From Cladobotryum mycophilum (taxonomy: Eukaryota; Ascomycota; Sordariomycetes; Hypocreales; Hypocreaceae): 64,000 nucleotides of DNA. Under the pieces are notes generated by a model. It saw only the letters and a program-made list of their open reading frames with translations, was not told the origin of the DNA and ran no database searches. Position 1 is the first letter of the stretch; every line of letters starts with the position of its first letter. The DNA is taken from NCBI GenBank assembly GCA_036429605.1, contig CM071591.1:2480001-2544000 (forward strand), in the 5' to 3' direction. Positions 1-11,085 of this stretch are shown in pieces. The translations under genes were made by a program, and so were the position numbers.

Positions 1-1868
1 GCATTGAGAGACTGCCCGGACTGCCCATGCAGGTGCTGATGCGCGTGTGGAAAAGCCGTAGTCGGCAAAGTATAAGAAGAGTCCATCTTCCAAGGTTTGG
101 GTCGCTGACGGTTGGAAATAGGAGGTCGTCGTCGCGAAATCGTCAATCGTAGGAAATAGTCGGTGGCACACGCGGGCCCTTGTTAGAATGGGAGAATCGT
201 AGACTCCCTCGAAGTAGGAAATAGCGACATGAAACTTGAGCTTCCAGAGCCAAGCAAAGCAATTGACGCGCACAAGAGCGTTGAAATAAATTGTTTTAGA
301 TCAAGTTAAAGAAAACAAAGGTTGCAAGACGACGGAAGAAAAAAACAATGGGAGTAGTCGTCGTCGAGGAGTTGGATGCTGCTGATGGATGTGGATGGCT
401 TATGGCTGCGCTGGGGGGGGGAATAGGGGACATGGACAAGGAACCACCATAGCTTCAATGCTCAAGGAGAGAGTGGCGGGGCACGTGGAGACGGTTCCGG
501 CGGCCCAATGCACCTCTCACAGGCTCTCAGGCTCTCTTTAAGGTTAGTTTAGCACCCTGAGAGCGCTGTTCCAACTGCCACATCAGGACTCGCCCTTCTG
601 TAAGAGCGCTTAAGATAGCTTGGACAGGTACGACTTCACTAAAAACATTCATGTGGTGCCAGTTTCTGCTCCGTGCAGCCAAGATGCAACCTCAGCGTGG
701 AGTGGCTTCGTGTGCCAAGTCCCGAGCATGGATGCCAACGCAGTGTGACGCAATGCGGCGGCGACTGAGTGGAATGAAGCGTTTCACGAGAAGGGTTAAT
801 ATAATAAACAGGGAATTGCATACAAGAGATGGCTATATATAGGGAGTATATAGAACATGTCAAAAGACTGGAAATAAATGAAATCGAGCCACGCTGAAGA
901 GTCAATGTTTAATGAGGAGATGGACTGACTGTGGACTGCCCTTGACATCGACGTCGAGGTCAGTTGTGGATCACATGGACCCTAAAGAAAGACCAGACAG
1001 ACTATTGGTGTCATTAGACTCGATTGGCACTTATTGATTGTAACTGCAATGGATCTTGAAGCAAGGGATGATGTGACTGCTCTTCTTCACCTGCTTGCGG
1101 GCGTGCAATACACAATACTAATATCGCGGTGAGATGCAAAGAGCCATCAGATAATGTTCTAGATCTTCCAGAATGTAGCCGTCATCGTGGGCCTTACTGT
1201 GGCGTATCACGCATGTAAGAACGTGAGAATTATCCTTGCTCGATGCAAGAAGACGGGGGTCTCTCAGCTTTCCATCCAAAGGCCTGGGCTTCATGGATAT
1301 TGATAAGGTCCATCGCATCTACGATAAGGAATCAATAGGAGTCGTTCTCCTACTGTTGGCGAGGCGTTCGTTGACCAAAAGCGGCCACCGCATTTGCAAA
1401 CAGGAAGCAATGGCAATGGCAATCAGAAGGCGGCGATGACTTGCTTCATGCCACTTAATTTGACTCAGAAATTGTTGATTTAGTGCATCATGCAAGCGCG
1501 CTGCAAGATCACCAGGCACCATGAACCCAATTTGCAGTTGGCGGTCAGTCACCATCAAGCCACATGTACGAATGCGCCACATTGCATCTCAAGGGGTGAC
1601 TCGCTTGAGGCGGTGCGACCGTTCGTCGTGGGATGGTGTCAACGTTGTAATTGCAAGCATCCAATTGCCATTCACGCAATCCCTAACACAAAGAGCTTGG
1701 CACCCATCCTTGTTCTCATGTGTGCCACCTTATGGCATTCCTCAACCTCCACCTTTCAATTTGAGGCATAAAGCGAATGTGAGAAGCAGATTATTTATTT
1801 CTGCATAGTTGTTGAGCGCTCAGTGACTGACGGAGGCTGCACCAGCTCTCCTCGCATAGGTGGTCAAC
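1..1868. other. gene-poor left edge, 5' flank of ALG1
   Basis: I see no supportable coding region here. Open frames are under about 95 codons, overlap in several frames and match no family I recognise. The last few hundred bases should contain the ALG1 promoter, but I could not pick out a specific element. A gene ending just outside the window may contribute a UTR at the far left. Confidence 0.6.
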
Positions 1869-3356
1869 ATGATTGGTCTCATTCCTTTTCTCCTTGCTGC
1901 CATGGCGGGCGGCTTGTTCGTCATGTCTCTCAACTGGCTCCTCTCTAACCTGATTCCAACCCGCTACCGCCCAGCTGAGAAACCAGAAGATGAGCACATT
2001 CAAATCCTCGTTCTTGGCGACATTGGCAGGAGTCCGCGCATGCAATATCATGCCATCAGTGTTGTCAAGCATGGGAGAAATGTAGACCTCGTCGGTTATA
2101 AGGGTTTGTTAAACTGTATGGCCAGTTTTTGAAAACCCTCACTCACAAAACGGATAGAGACGGCTAGACATCCAGATCTTATTGGAAACCCCAAAGCTAC
2201 TCTGTATGCTCTCGCTCCCCAGCCTGAATGGATTGCCTGGGGGACTCTGCCTTTCTTTGTCAACATCCCATGCAAGGTTGTTCAGCAGTTCTGGACATTG
2301 TTCACAACACTCATGTATACCACGCCCGCTCCTAAATGGATCATTATTCAGGTAAGAATTCGTCGTGGGATATTATTTGAGTTCCTCTAACAGCCTCAGA
2401 ATCCGCCGTCGATTCCTACCTTTCATGTGGCTTTGTTCGTCTCTTGGGTCCGTGGAAGCAAGGTACTCGTTGATTGGCACAATTACGGTCATACAATCCT
2501 TGCTCAAAACCGTCTCATGAGGCCTCTTGTGCCTGTTTATAGAATGTACGAAACTTGGTTGGGTCGATACCTCGGTGATGCAAACTTGGCCGTAACCGAT
2601 GCCATGACACGACAGCTCCAAACCGGCGGTCGTTTCAATCTCAGAAACCCTGTTTATACCCTACATGACCGGCCCGCCCGGATCTTTCAGCCTATTACGG
2701 CTACACAAGAGCGCCTTGAATTTCTCTCTCGTCTGGACGAGACTAAGAGTCAAGCTACGAACATTATTGACGGCGCAGTCCGCTTGGTCGTCAGTAGTAC
2801 ATCCTGGACAGCTGATGAGGACTTTGGCATGCTTCTTGACGCTTTAGTCGCATATGCTACTCCTGTTGAAGGCGAAGACGCCCCTCCACCCGTCTTGGTT
2901 ATCATCACGGGCAAGGGTCCTCAGAGAAAAGCTTACCTGGATAAAATCGCGGAACTTCGGGACGGTGGTCGATTGCTGGGCGTTCGAGTTCTTAGCGCAT
3001 GGCTATCCAACCGCGACTACGCCTCCCTACTTGCATGTGCTGATCTAGGTATTTCACTACACAAGTCCAGCTCCGGCGTCGATCTGCCTATGAAGGTCGT
3101 GGACATGTTTGGTGCGGGTCTTCCCGTGGCGGCATATGCTGGCTTTGAAAGCATCGGCGAGCTGGTCAAGGAGGGAGAGAATGGATGTGGGTTTGAAACG
3201 GTACCAGAGCTCACTGAGATTCTCAAACGACTACTGAGCTTTGATGGAGCAGAGGAGCTAGCCCGTTTAAAACGCGGGGCCATCCAGGAAGGCTCTCTGA
3301 GATGGGATCAAGAATGGGACCGTGTCGTAGCCAAGTTGATAGGAGTGGCCGAGTAG
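1869..3356 (+). CDS. ALG1: ALG1, chitobiosyldiphosphodolichol beta-mannosyltransferase
   Basis: Adds the first mannose, from GDP-mannose, to GlcNAc2-PP-dolichol on the cytosolic face of the ER during N-glycan assembly. Three exons are inferred: 1869-2103, 2158-2351 and 2400-3356 (introns of 54 and 48 nt), giving 461 residues, normal for fungal Alg1. The protein starts with a hydrophobic anchor (about residues 2-28), followed by the Alg1-type GDIGRSPRMQYHA motif, a GYKxxxARHPDL segment across the first junction, an ITGKGP motif, and the LGISLHKSSSGVDLPMKVVD nucleotide-sugar signature near the C-terminus. The ATG at 1869 precedes the hydrophobic anchor directly. The gene is convergent with the E2 gene downstream. 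The family assignment is strong; the intron ends rest on frame and homology. Confidence 0.93.
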
Positions 3357-3674
3357 ATGGCGTGAATTCAACATGATGGTCGCTCCCAGAGTCCCTTGAT
3401 TTAATTTCGCTCGTTCACTCCAACGAATCCACAAATCACCAAGAGTTAAACGCTCATTAAAACCGCCGCTGCGGATTAAACGCTTTCAATATCTCCTGTG
3501 CTGTAAAATATTCAACCCCCAGACGCCGGACAATGCGAAACCCGATACGGTTCGTGACAATTCTCCAAAGCAACGCCGCTGACCTCTCCACGCGTCTAAT
3601 GACGCTCGTATCATCAAACACCAAAGCCCCTCCCAACTATTCGGGTATTTATCCCTGATATCCAGATAAAGGGA

Positions 3675-4280
3675 TCAGTCCTCGCCGAGACTCTCCCTAA
3701 CGCACTTCCGACACCGCTTTCTAAAGTCCTTGTGCTTTCCTTCCTTTTCTTCGCGGAACATCCTCGCGGCCTCGACGTTGGCCGGGCTCTCGTCGTTGGG
3801 GCTGTGGAACAGGCTGATGACGCTGAGGAGAATCGTTTCGGGCGTCTGGACGGGGCTCCAGCGCTCGGAGGCGGACTCGTAACCGTACTGGTCCTCCTCG
3901 GGAGGGTGGAGGATGGAGATGCACAGCTTTCCATTCTCGTAGATGTTCGGGTGGAAAGGGATCGGATCTTGGAACGTGAGCGAGGGAGGCATGTGCGGGT
4001 AGTTGTCCGGGAAGACAAGACGGGCTCTAAAGTTTCCTCCTACAGAAGACAGTCAACAACGAGTTTAAGTTGGTTGGGGGGAGGGGTTGGAGGAGGTCGA
4101 GTTAGTAGAAAACGCACCTCCATAGTATTTGCAGTCGTCGTTGATCATGAGCATGACTTCCCAGGTAAAGACGTTGTCGTCGCTGACCAGACCGCAGGAG
4201 ATTCCGGGGAGGTCCTTGGCGTTTTGCATTTCCTTGAACTGACGCTTCAGCAGCGAGGCGGCGGGGGCGCTCGACGCCAT
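3675..4280 (-). CDS. ubc15: ubiquitin-conjugating enzyme E2, Ubc15/UBE2G1 type
   Basis: Carries ubiquitin as a thioester between E1 and E3. Two exons, 4280-4118 and 4039-3675, with a 78-nt intron, encode 175 residues. The UBC fold is complete: N-terminal helix, an FRARLVFPDNYPHMPP strand and loop, HPN at about 84-86, and catalytic Cys94 in GKLCISILHPP. The acidic insertion after the active site (EEDQYGYESASERW) marks the Ubc7/UBE2G group. The CISILHPP...ERWSPVQTPETILLSVISL...DESPANVEAA block resembles S. pombe Ubc15 and human UBE2G1 more than ERAD Ubc7. It is tail-to-tail with ALG1; its promoter lies between 4281 and the SNU23 stop. Ubc7 is the alternative name if the subfamily call is wrong. 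Confidence 0.9.
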
Positions 4281-4880
4281 CGTGACGGTATATGATGTAT
4301 TATTCTTTTCTGCTGTGTAAGGAAACTAGGTGGGCTTAGAAGATGTAAAGATATGAGAGTATGATGATGAGGGTAAACGATGTTGTTTGGGTAGTGTGAA
4401 AGCTGTTAGAGGCGAAAAGCAGTAGTTTGGCGTCACGGGTGTTTTAAATAGTCGGAAGGATTGACACGATAACGGACCCCGTTGGCGGGGTCCCTTCGCC
4501 GCATCTTCGCCGTATCGTTGGGCCGGAGAAACGGATCTAACCCCACTAAAACTCCATACTAGGCGTATAACCGTTGGGGGGGGACAATATCAACAGTTAC
4601 TATCCATGACTGCTTGACATTAACTCTCAGTATGATGCCTGGGTTGTTGAGGTCAAAGGGAGAAACAGAACCAAAGGGCCATGTACCGCCATTTATCCAA
4701 GTTTTCTTTCTAGGCACAAAGTCAAAGATCAAACGTCGGTCAAGCTAATTACAGATTCATATTTCCATTATCTGCTTTGACCATTCCCTCTTGAAACATT
4801 TCATGCACAATATCGTACAACAAGGGTATCATATCTTTTCACAACCCACTCCTCCAGATTTCTCGTATCCAAACTGCTAT
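4281..4880. promoter_or_regulatory. spacer: 5' flank of the E2 gene and 3' flank of SNU23
   Basis: About 600 bases with no coding signal. It must hold the E2 promoter. The one strong structure is a perfect 8-bp inverted repeat with a 4-base loop at 4474-4493. The proximal 150 bases are A+T- and purine-rich on the plus strand. Confidence 0.55.
4474..4493. repeat. perfect inverted repeat GGACCCCG-TTGG-CGGGGTCC
   Basis: Eight paired bases with a four-base loop, about 190 bases upstream of the E2 start codon. It could be a palindromic factor site or a hairpin in the 5' UTR; the sequence alone does not decide. Confidence 0.75.
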
Positions 4881-5645
4881 TCACTTCTTCGAAGTCCCAA
4901 AGCCCGTAAATCCAAGCTGAGCCATCATATCGTCCTCGTCGTGCTCGCCCTCGATTCGCACATCGTCACCATATTCAGTCTTGACCTTGGCCGCCTCTTC
5001 CTTCTCCTGGCGTTTCTTTTCTGTATCTTCTTTCCTCTTCTTCCTCCTCTCTTCTGCTTCCTTCTCCTGCTCCTCTTCTCTCAGCTGTAGCCTCTCCTTT
5101 AAGCTTGTAGTCTTTTCTTTTTCCAAATCTTCTCTTCTTCGGACGTAAAACGCTATCCGCTCGTGTACCTCTTCGGCTGTTGCTCTCTTGACCTCGGTGG
5201 TTTGTCCAGTGTTGAGCAAATGTTGCGTCGTGTTCAAATGCTATCACCTATTAGCACGCCCCCCCAAGAAATTCGAAGCAAGATTGCTTACCTCAACCCA
5301 CTGCAAGTTGTCTTTGAATGTCAAATCACAAGCCTCGCAGTAGAATCCAGCGCTTCGCCCACGTTTTCCAACTCCAGCTCCAGCAGCCACTAGCTGCGTC
5401 TTTCCTACTTGCGCGCTGACATCGATGATATTTCGTCGCGCCGATGTATACGTTTCGTTTCCGGTTAATGGTTTGTGGTATTTCTTGCCCGCGAGCTTGG
5501 CTTCGTAACGCGCCTTGCCCTCTTCTCTTTCCTTTGCCTCCCTATCTTTGGCTTTGGCGGCGTATTCATCAAGATCCCAATTCTTTCGAAAGTCGGTATC
5601 TGAAGCTGCAACGCCATAGGCGCTTCCGTTCTTTGTGTCGGGCAT
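4881..5645 (-). CDS. SNU23: SNU23/ZMAT2, U4/U6.U5 tri-snRNP zinc-finger protein
   Basis: A component of the spliceosomal tri-snRNP that joins the B complex near the 5' splice site. Two exons, 5645-5292 and 5240-4881 (51-nt intron), encode 237 residues. The N-terminal half carries the family's DFRKNWDLDEYAAKAKDREAKE motif. The matrin-type C2H2 finger has Cys103, Cys106, His119 and His125, and the intron falls exactly between the cysteine pair and the histidine pair (E118/H119). The C-terminal half holds the VHERIAFYVRRRE motif, a long Lys/Glu-rich predicted coiled coil and an acidic end. It is divergent from DPH5, with 249 bases between the start codons, so the two probably share a promoter region. 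Confidence 0.93.
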
Positions 5646-5894
5646 TCTGTGAGGGGTTGGCTGGTGGAACTTGAACGATGATCACCACGCGATTCGGATG
5701 CTGTTGATATGATTCAAAAGAAAGTTGGATCCACGATACCGGTTCCGACGAGATCCCTGTAGATGCGCTAGCACGATTACACCCGCGTAATCCGTTTGCG
5801 CTAAGATAAGGATTTACCACCCCCACCGCGGGGCATCATTCTTTGAAGATTGAATTTTCTTATTGCAAGCAATTCAGCGCAGTCGTCAGTCAAA
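5646..5894. promoter_or_regulatory. shared divergent promoter region SNU23 / DPH5
   Basis: 249 bases separate the two start codons of oppositely oriented genes. No TATA box or known factor site is evident. Both genes are constitutive in other fungi, which fits a compact bidirectional promoter; co-regulation is an inference. Confidence 0.6.
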
Positions 5895-6864
5895 ATGTTG
5901 TACCTTGTTGGTCTTGGTCTCTCCGATGAGACTGACATTACTGTCAAAGGTCTCGAGGTGGTAAAGAAAGCTTCTCGAGTATACCTCGAAGCTTACACGA
6001 GCATCCTCCTTGTGGACCAATCGGTCTTGGTAGGTGGCTTACAGTCCTTGCTCTTCGCAAAGAATGCTAACGCTGACTTGAAGTAGGAAAATTACTATGG
6101 ACGATCTATAAGTATTGCGGACCGTGAAATGGTCGAATCCAACAGCGACGAAATCCTGAGGAATGCGCAAAACGAAGATGTTGCCTTTCTCGTCGTAGGC
6201 GATCCCTTTGGGTAGGCAAACAATCCCTTTTGCCGGAGATGTTGCTAATGAGTTGTTCAGGGCTACGACACATACCGACCTCGTCATTCGAGCGCGCGAA
6301 TTATCGATTCCAGTCCGAACTGTTCCCAATGCCTCCATCCTGTCGGGAATCGGTGCTTGTGGCCTTCAGCTGTACAACTTTGGCCAAACCGTCTCGATGG
6401 TCTTCTTCACCGATTCGTGGAAGCCAGCATCCTTTTACGACAAGATCAAGGAGAACCGAGAAATCGGATTACACACCCTCGTCCTTGTCGATATCAAGGT
6501 CAAGGAACCTAGCCTAGAGAATCTCGCTAGGGGCCGAATGATCTACGAGCCTCCCCGATACATGACTGTTGGACAGTGCGCCCAGCAGATGCTCGAAATC
6601 GAAGACGAGCGCAAGGAAGGCATATGCACCAAAGACAGCTTGGCGATTGGTGCCGCTCGAGTCGGTGGAACGACAGAAAAGTTTGTTGCCGGAACACTCG
6701 AGGAACTCTGCTCCCAGGATGAGGAATTGGGACCTCCTCTACACAGTCTCGTCCTGCTGGGGCGGAGAACTCACGACCTAGAACTCGAGTATGTCCGAGA
6801 GTTTGCAGTCGACAAAGAGAAATGGGACAGAATATGGAAGGCAGAGTATGGAAAGCAACAATAA
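5895..6864 (+). CDS. DPH5: DPH5, diphthine methyl ester synthase
   Basis: S-adenosylmethionine-dependent methyltransferase that methylates the modified histidine of elongation factor 2 in the diphthamide pathway. Three exons, 5895-6029, 6087-6211 and 6261-6864 (introns of 57 and 49 nt), give 287 residues, the usual family size. Visible motifs are MLYLVGLGLSDETDIT at the N-terminus, VAFLVVGDPFG-ATTHTDL (the SAM pocket, split by intron 2), NASILSGIGACGLQLYNFG, and the terminal HSLVLLGRRTHDLELEYV. The ATG at 5895 is directly followed by the conserved N-terminal strand, so no upstream start is needed. The stop lies only 81 bases from the convergent BLI-3 stop. Confidence 0.95.
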
Positions 6865-6945
6865 TTGGCTAATTCAAAACCGATGCAATTTCATTCTTTG
6901 GCGCATTCCTGAATAACTTATTATATGCTAAAGTGCAATTCCAGC

Positions 6946-7615
6946 TTAGTGACGTGCTCGCCACTCCTCCACCTCCGTACCCGAAATCTCTCGCAGATGA
7001 TTGACCTGGGCTGGTTTTCCAGTAATGGCTCCCTTTGCGACCTCGGCCGCGCGACCAAGAATGTTTGTAGCCACGAGTGAGTAAACAGCTGTGTGCATCT
7101 TCACGCGAATGATACCAATACGAGGGTCGTTCTCGGATCCATCGTGGACGCCGTCGCCTAAATCCCCCAACCATGCTTTCAGTGAGGCGCTATAAGTCTT
7201 TTTAACAATCTCTCGATCAGTCGTGAGGCTTGCCTGCCCAGATACCGAAGCCCACTGGCCGGAGCTATCAATAAAGGCAATGTTGACATGAGGGTCCTTG
7301 GAGACGTCGTTGGTCTTGCCAGATTCAGTGTTGGTGTGGAAGAGAAGATCGATGCCGCCAGATTCCTATGTGTCATGGTTACCAACATATTGTTCATCTT
7401 GTTGATGTGCGGTAACTTACGGTTGCGGCCAGCGCCATACATCGAGAGACAAGCTCGCTGGTTGAAGCCTCGACCGTGGTCATCATACCAAACTTGCAGG
7501 TAGTGATGAAGTCGACCAAGTCATTTATTTTGGTGGGCAGGTCTACCACCTCTTTGTTGGCCGCCTTGTAGGGGTCGGCGGGCTTGTCACCAGTTGAGGT
7601 ATTGGAGAAGGACAT
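6946..7615 (-). CDS. bli-3: BLI-3-type flavin/PNPOx-like protein (blue-light-inducible)
   Basis: A small split-barrel protein of the pyridoxamine 5'-phosphate oxidase/general-stress family. In Neurospora the homologue bli-3 is induced by blue light; its reaction is not established. Two exons, 7615-7421 and 7365-6946 (55-nt intron), encode 204 residues. Family blocks are MSFSNT.TGDKPADPYK, FITTCKFGMMTT, LVSRCMALAAT, DLLFHTNTESGKTNDV, ALKAWLGDLGDGVHDG and HLREISGTEVEEW. The ATG at 7615 matches the family N-terminus; a TTG five codons earlier in frame is not needed. The upstream region carries a GATCGCGATC site, two GATCGA copies in a tandem repeat and a TGACGTCA palindrome, which support light or stress control. 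Confidence 0.92.
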
Positions 7616-7802
7616 GGTGAATGGCTTCAAAGTTGCTTACGGTAATGGTTTGAGATGATGGTGTTGATGAGTTTGATGGGTTTGAAATACTATGAGAATC
7701 CGACAGTGGAATTCATCCTTTTAATACCAAGAAAGTATCTCTCCAGTACCTGAAATGAGACATTGTACATGCAATTATGATACACAACATTCATCATAGA
7801 CT

Positions 7803-7852
7803 GCAAAGAGGCGATCGAGTGAGGCAAAGAGGCGATCGAGTGAGGCAAAGAG
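7803..7852. repeat. tandem 21-nt repeat (2.4 copies) containing GATCGA
   Basis: Two exact 21-base units (7803-7823 and 7824-7844) are followed by eight bases of a third. Each full unit holds CGATCGAG, so GATCGA occurs at 7813-7818 and 7834-7839, about 200 and 220 bases upstream of the BLI-3 start codon. Confidence 0.9.
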
Positions 7853-7877
7853 ATGCACTCTTCATGCATCGACATGG

Positions 7878-7885
7878 TGACGTCA
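7878..7885. promoter_or_regulatory. CRE palindrome TGACGTCA
   Basis: A perfect Atf1/CREB-type bZIP site about 265 bases upstream of the BLI-3 ATG. In fungi this sequence is bound by Atf1-type factors acting below the Hog1/Sty1 MAPK. Occupancy here is inference. Confidence 0.5.
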
Positions 7886-8039
7886 GGGGGTAGATTCCAT
7901 CGACCTGGTACAACGACTGGTTAGAGTTTGGTCAAAGTTCATACTGTGCAGAGCAGAGGAGCCTGTCAGCGAAGCAAAACATGGACAACCCTCATGGCCT
8001 TGTCCGTCATGCTTATGTATAAGATTCCAATACCCCGTC

Positions 8040-8049
8040 GATCGCGATC
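8040..8049. promoter_or_regulatory. candidate light-response element GATCGCGATC
   Basis: Two GATC half-sites in the arrangement described for Neurospora white-collar complex light-response elements (GATNC..CGATN), about 425 bases upstream of the BLI-3 homologue. The fit to a gene known as light-induced in a related fungus makes a functional role plausible. Confidence 0.55.
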
Positions 8050-9298
8050 AACCGTAGCAAAGCGGGATTGACAGCTCACCTTTTTTCTCTCTCCCTTCTT
8101 GTCTTTCTTACTGCTGACAAAAAATAATCATCACATGGTACATGAATGTTGGGAACCTTTTACCCCAGGTTCCTTCCTTGTCCCGGGTATCGTGTGGGGG
8201 ATAAAAATCACCGCCACTCTGTGATTCAAGTATATGATAAAAGTCTATCAAAATCACAAACACGGTATAAGTAGAAAGGGTACATGAATAAAGATAAAAA
8301 GAGAAGATTTATAGCAATGCAAGTGATTTACAGCAATAAGAGCAATGATTGAGGAGCTTACATGTGCTCTAGAGACCAACTGTCTCCCATCCATCTGACG
8401 GCGATGTCGTATTTTTTTCTCACTTGCTCGTTCCTTCCCCTGACTGAACATGGAATTTTGGGCATTTGCGCTTTCCCACAAGCATATCTCCACCAAATAA
8501 ATGGGAAGGATCGAAACGATACATGAGGTGGCGTCTGCTGGTTGTGGCAGGCGCCCGCCAGGTTCTAGGCCAACCACTACTACTTTCCCCCCAAAACCAA
8601 AGCAGCTTTCCTTCCCAGCTTCAGTCCGGCTGCAGCTGGCCGAGCTCAAACCTTCCCTCCCCCTGCGCTCTCTTTTTTTGTTTCCCTTCTTCTTTCATTC
8701 TCCTCCCCCAGAGCTTTCTTCTTCAGCCTCCATTCTTCACAATTGGCCATTTGACGCAGGCTTGTGAATATCGCCAGAGGCGTTGATCCGTCAGGCTCTT
8801 CTTCTACTTCTTCACTGAATCACTGTCGATACATCCACTGTCCTCCGTCCGCTTTTGCCGAGGCGGCGAGTCTCTTATTCATTGTCGAGCGGTTGACTTT
8901 GTGGACCTCCAAGTCGCACAAGACTGTTGAGCAACCTTTCGTGTCCACGTCTACTGCCTTTTTCTTCTTTCTTTTCATCTTCCGATTCGTTCCACGACTC
9001 TTTTCATTGCAATCGACACATGTCATGGTCTAGCAAAAAGTTTTGACAAGCTCATTCCGTTTGCAATATCTGGTGAAGCGTTAGCATCACTTGTATCAGC
9101 TTCCCTGTCGTCAGCTTCCCCAGCTCTGTGGAATCTCCCACCACCAATCTCAACTCAATTGCCGTTTACCTCCTTCCGTCGACCTGGAGTAGAGGTGACT
9201 CATTCTCGCCAGTTTACCTCGGTTCAATCGAACCGTGTCGGCAGTTATAGGCACGGAACTTTCCACCGTTTGTTAGATAACCCAGATATCGTCGCAAG

Positions 9299-10779
9299 AT
9301 GTCCGGATCGGTAAGTTGAACCATATCCAGACATCAAAAATCATGATTCAGTCAATTGACACACCATAGGTAGTTTTCCCCTGGGAGTGTCGGGACAAGG
9401 AGGACGAGGCGAAGAATAATTATTTCCATCCCCTCCGTCGAACCAACCAGGCCCTTGCCGAAGAGAATTTGAGACTCAAAAGAATGCTGCGTGAAAATGG
9501 AATCTCTTGGTCACCCATCGCTCAGGCTCATTTGAGCCGGAAGGCTTCAACGAAACGCAAAACCAGATCGTCTATCGCTGCCGAAAAGGCTAGTCGCCCG
9601 CGTCTCCCTACTGAAGTTCTCCTACGAATCCTCAAGTTCGCTATGAAGAGCCGTTACCCCATCATTGATCCATTGAGTCCTGCCGTCTCGGAAAACTTGA
9701 CAGAACAAGAGAAGGCCCGGGGAAACCAAATTGCCATCCACTTTCTCGTAACCTGCAAGGCAATGCACGCCGAGGGAACTCGCTACTTGTGGGAGTCAAA
9801 TGACTTCATCTTCACTACGCCACAAGCACTACGTAATTTTGGTGAGCTCAACGCCAAGTATCGTCAAAAGATCACTCACGTCAACCTTCGAGTCATTGCA
9901 CGGTTCTACGATGATCAACGTCGCAGGCACAAGCTTGAACGTGGTTACCACAGAGACTTGAAGAAGGATCAGGCACTCAAGGTCAACATGCGTCCGAAAG
10001 ACTCTCCTCTTATTCGAGGTGGCTTCAGATGCTACACATGGAACCAGGTGATTGATTTCCTCACGGCCCTCAGGGCACCCTACGACCCAATCTATCGAGA
10101 CAAGAAGAATCCCAGGCCCAGACTACTACCATCGTTGACATTCATGAGACTTGACCTCGTCAATTTCTCTGAAACATTACTTCCATGGTCTGGTTCAGAG
10201 CTCCATGAAATGACGTCTCATGAGCTGGGTTGTACCCTGAATGAGCTCCAAGTGACCGGAATGCCCCTTTACGATGCCGGCATGAAAGCATCCGCCGAAT
10301 TGAGTGGTCTACTCAAGGATGAAGGTCTCTATCTTGATGGACCACCCTCGTTTGTTGCTCACAGCAAGCACTTGCAGCCGCTGTCTGGGGATAAATGGTG
10401 CGCCAGGGTCATTCGGGCTTGGAAGGCGATTAAGGATCTCGCCGATCCCGATGAGCTAGACGCGATTGACGAAGATGAGATTGAGTTTCATCATAGTTCG
10501 TACCATCCAAAACTAGGTGCTTTGCCTGCCGCACCTGCCGAACAAGGCCACCCACCCTCTACCCGGCAAGATTCCAAGGTGATTTGGAAGAAGGTCCCAA
10601 TGGCTCGGGACCAAATCCAACGCCAATGGGTTCAGTTTTCCCGCATCACCGGGTATGAAATCGAGGACCTGGACTGGGACACCGATGATGATAGAGTCTG
10701 CCCATGCTGTGGAGACCTGCACCCAGGATCGTCTTTTTTGGGATTTCTGGAAGATGAGGATGATGAGGACGATGATTAG
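9299..10779 (+). CDS. F-box-like domain protein of unknown function
   Basis: Two exons, a 12-nt first exon (9299-9310, MSGS) and 9370-10779, with a 59-nt intron, encode 473 residues. The short first exon is chosen because 9299 is the only ATG that splices in phase onto the open frame, with a good donor and acceptor; no other ATG sits near the start of exon 2. A short coiled-coil-like segment (about 28-45) precedes an F-box-like motif LPTEVLLRILKFA at about 83-95 and the VTCKAMHAEGTRYLWESNDF segment typical of fungal F-box proteins. The C-terminus has a CPCCGDLHPG knuckle and an acidic tail (EDEDDEDDD). If the F-box is real it would bind Skp1 in an SCF complex, where the cullin encoded at 42.7-45.3 kb would be the scaffold. 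The target is unknown. Confidence 0.75.
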
Positions 10780-11085
10780 GGTTACATGGTATCAAGGCTG
10801 TTCGATGGCTCCAAGTCATGACTCGACATTATGAGAGAATTTAGCCTGGGCAGAAACCATGTCCTGAAGTATTGTATGATTAGATACCCACTGGCTGACA
10901 AAACATGGGCTTGCTTTGATGTTAAATAATACGAGGGCTTTAATAAATTATAAGATTTGCGATTAAATAGCCTTGGTTTGGCATAGTATGCTTTCTTCAT
11001 GTCTGTCTCGACGACCTCTCCCATGGTGGCTAATGATGTCTAGAAACATTATCATTACGGTCTATATCCGATTATATGGTCCACT
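10780..11085. other. convergent 3' spacer
   Basis: 306 bases between the stop codons of the F-box-like and CorA-like genes. It is A+T-rich, as expected for two facing 3' ends. I see nothing else in it. Confidence 0.6.

Larger units (their letters stand above)
7616..9298. promoter_or_regulatory. intergenic region between divergent BLI-3 and F-box-like genes
   Basis: About 1.7 kb without a supportable gene. The BLI-3-proximal half holds the tandem 21-mer, the CRE-like palindrome and the GATCGCGATC element listed separately. The half towards 9298 is pyrimidine-rich on the plus strand (for example 8640-8730), as is common ahead of fungal transcription starts. Confidence 0.6.

Noticed and set aside
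9299..10779. Functional SCF module of the F-box-like gene with CUL1 as a local cluster
   Set aside because: They are 33 kb apart with unrelated genes between, and SCF parts are dispersed in fungi. Linkage here is most likely chance.
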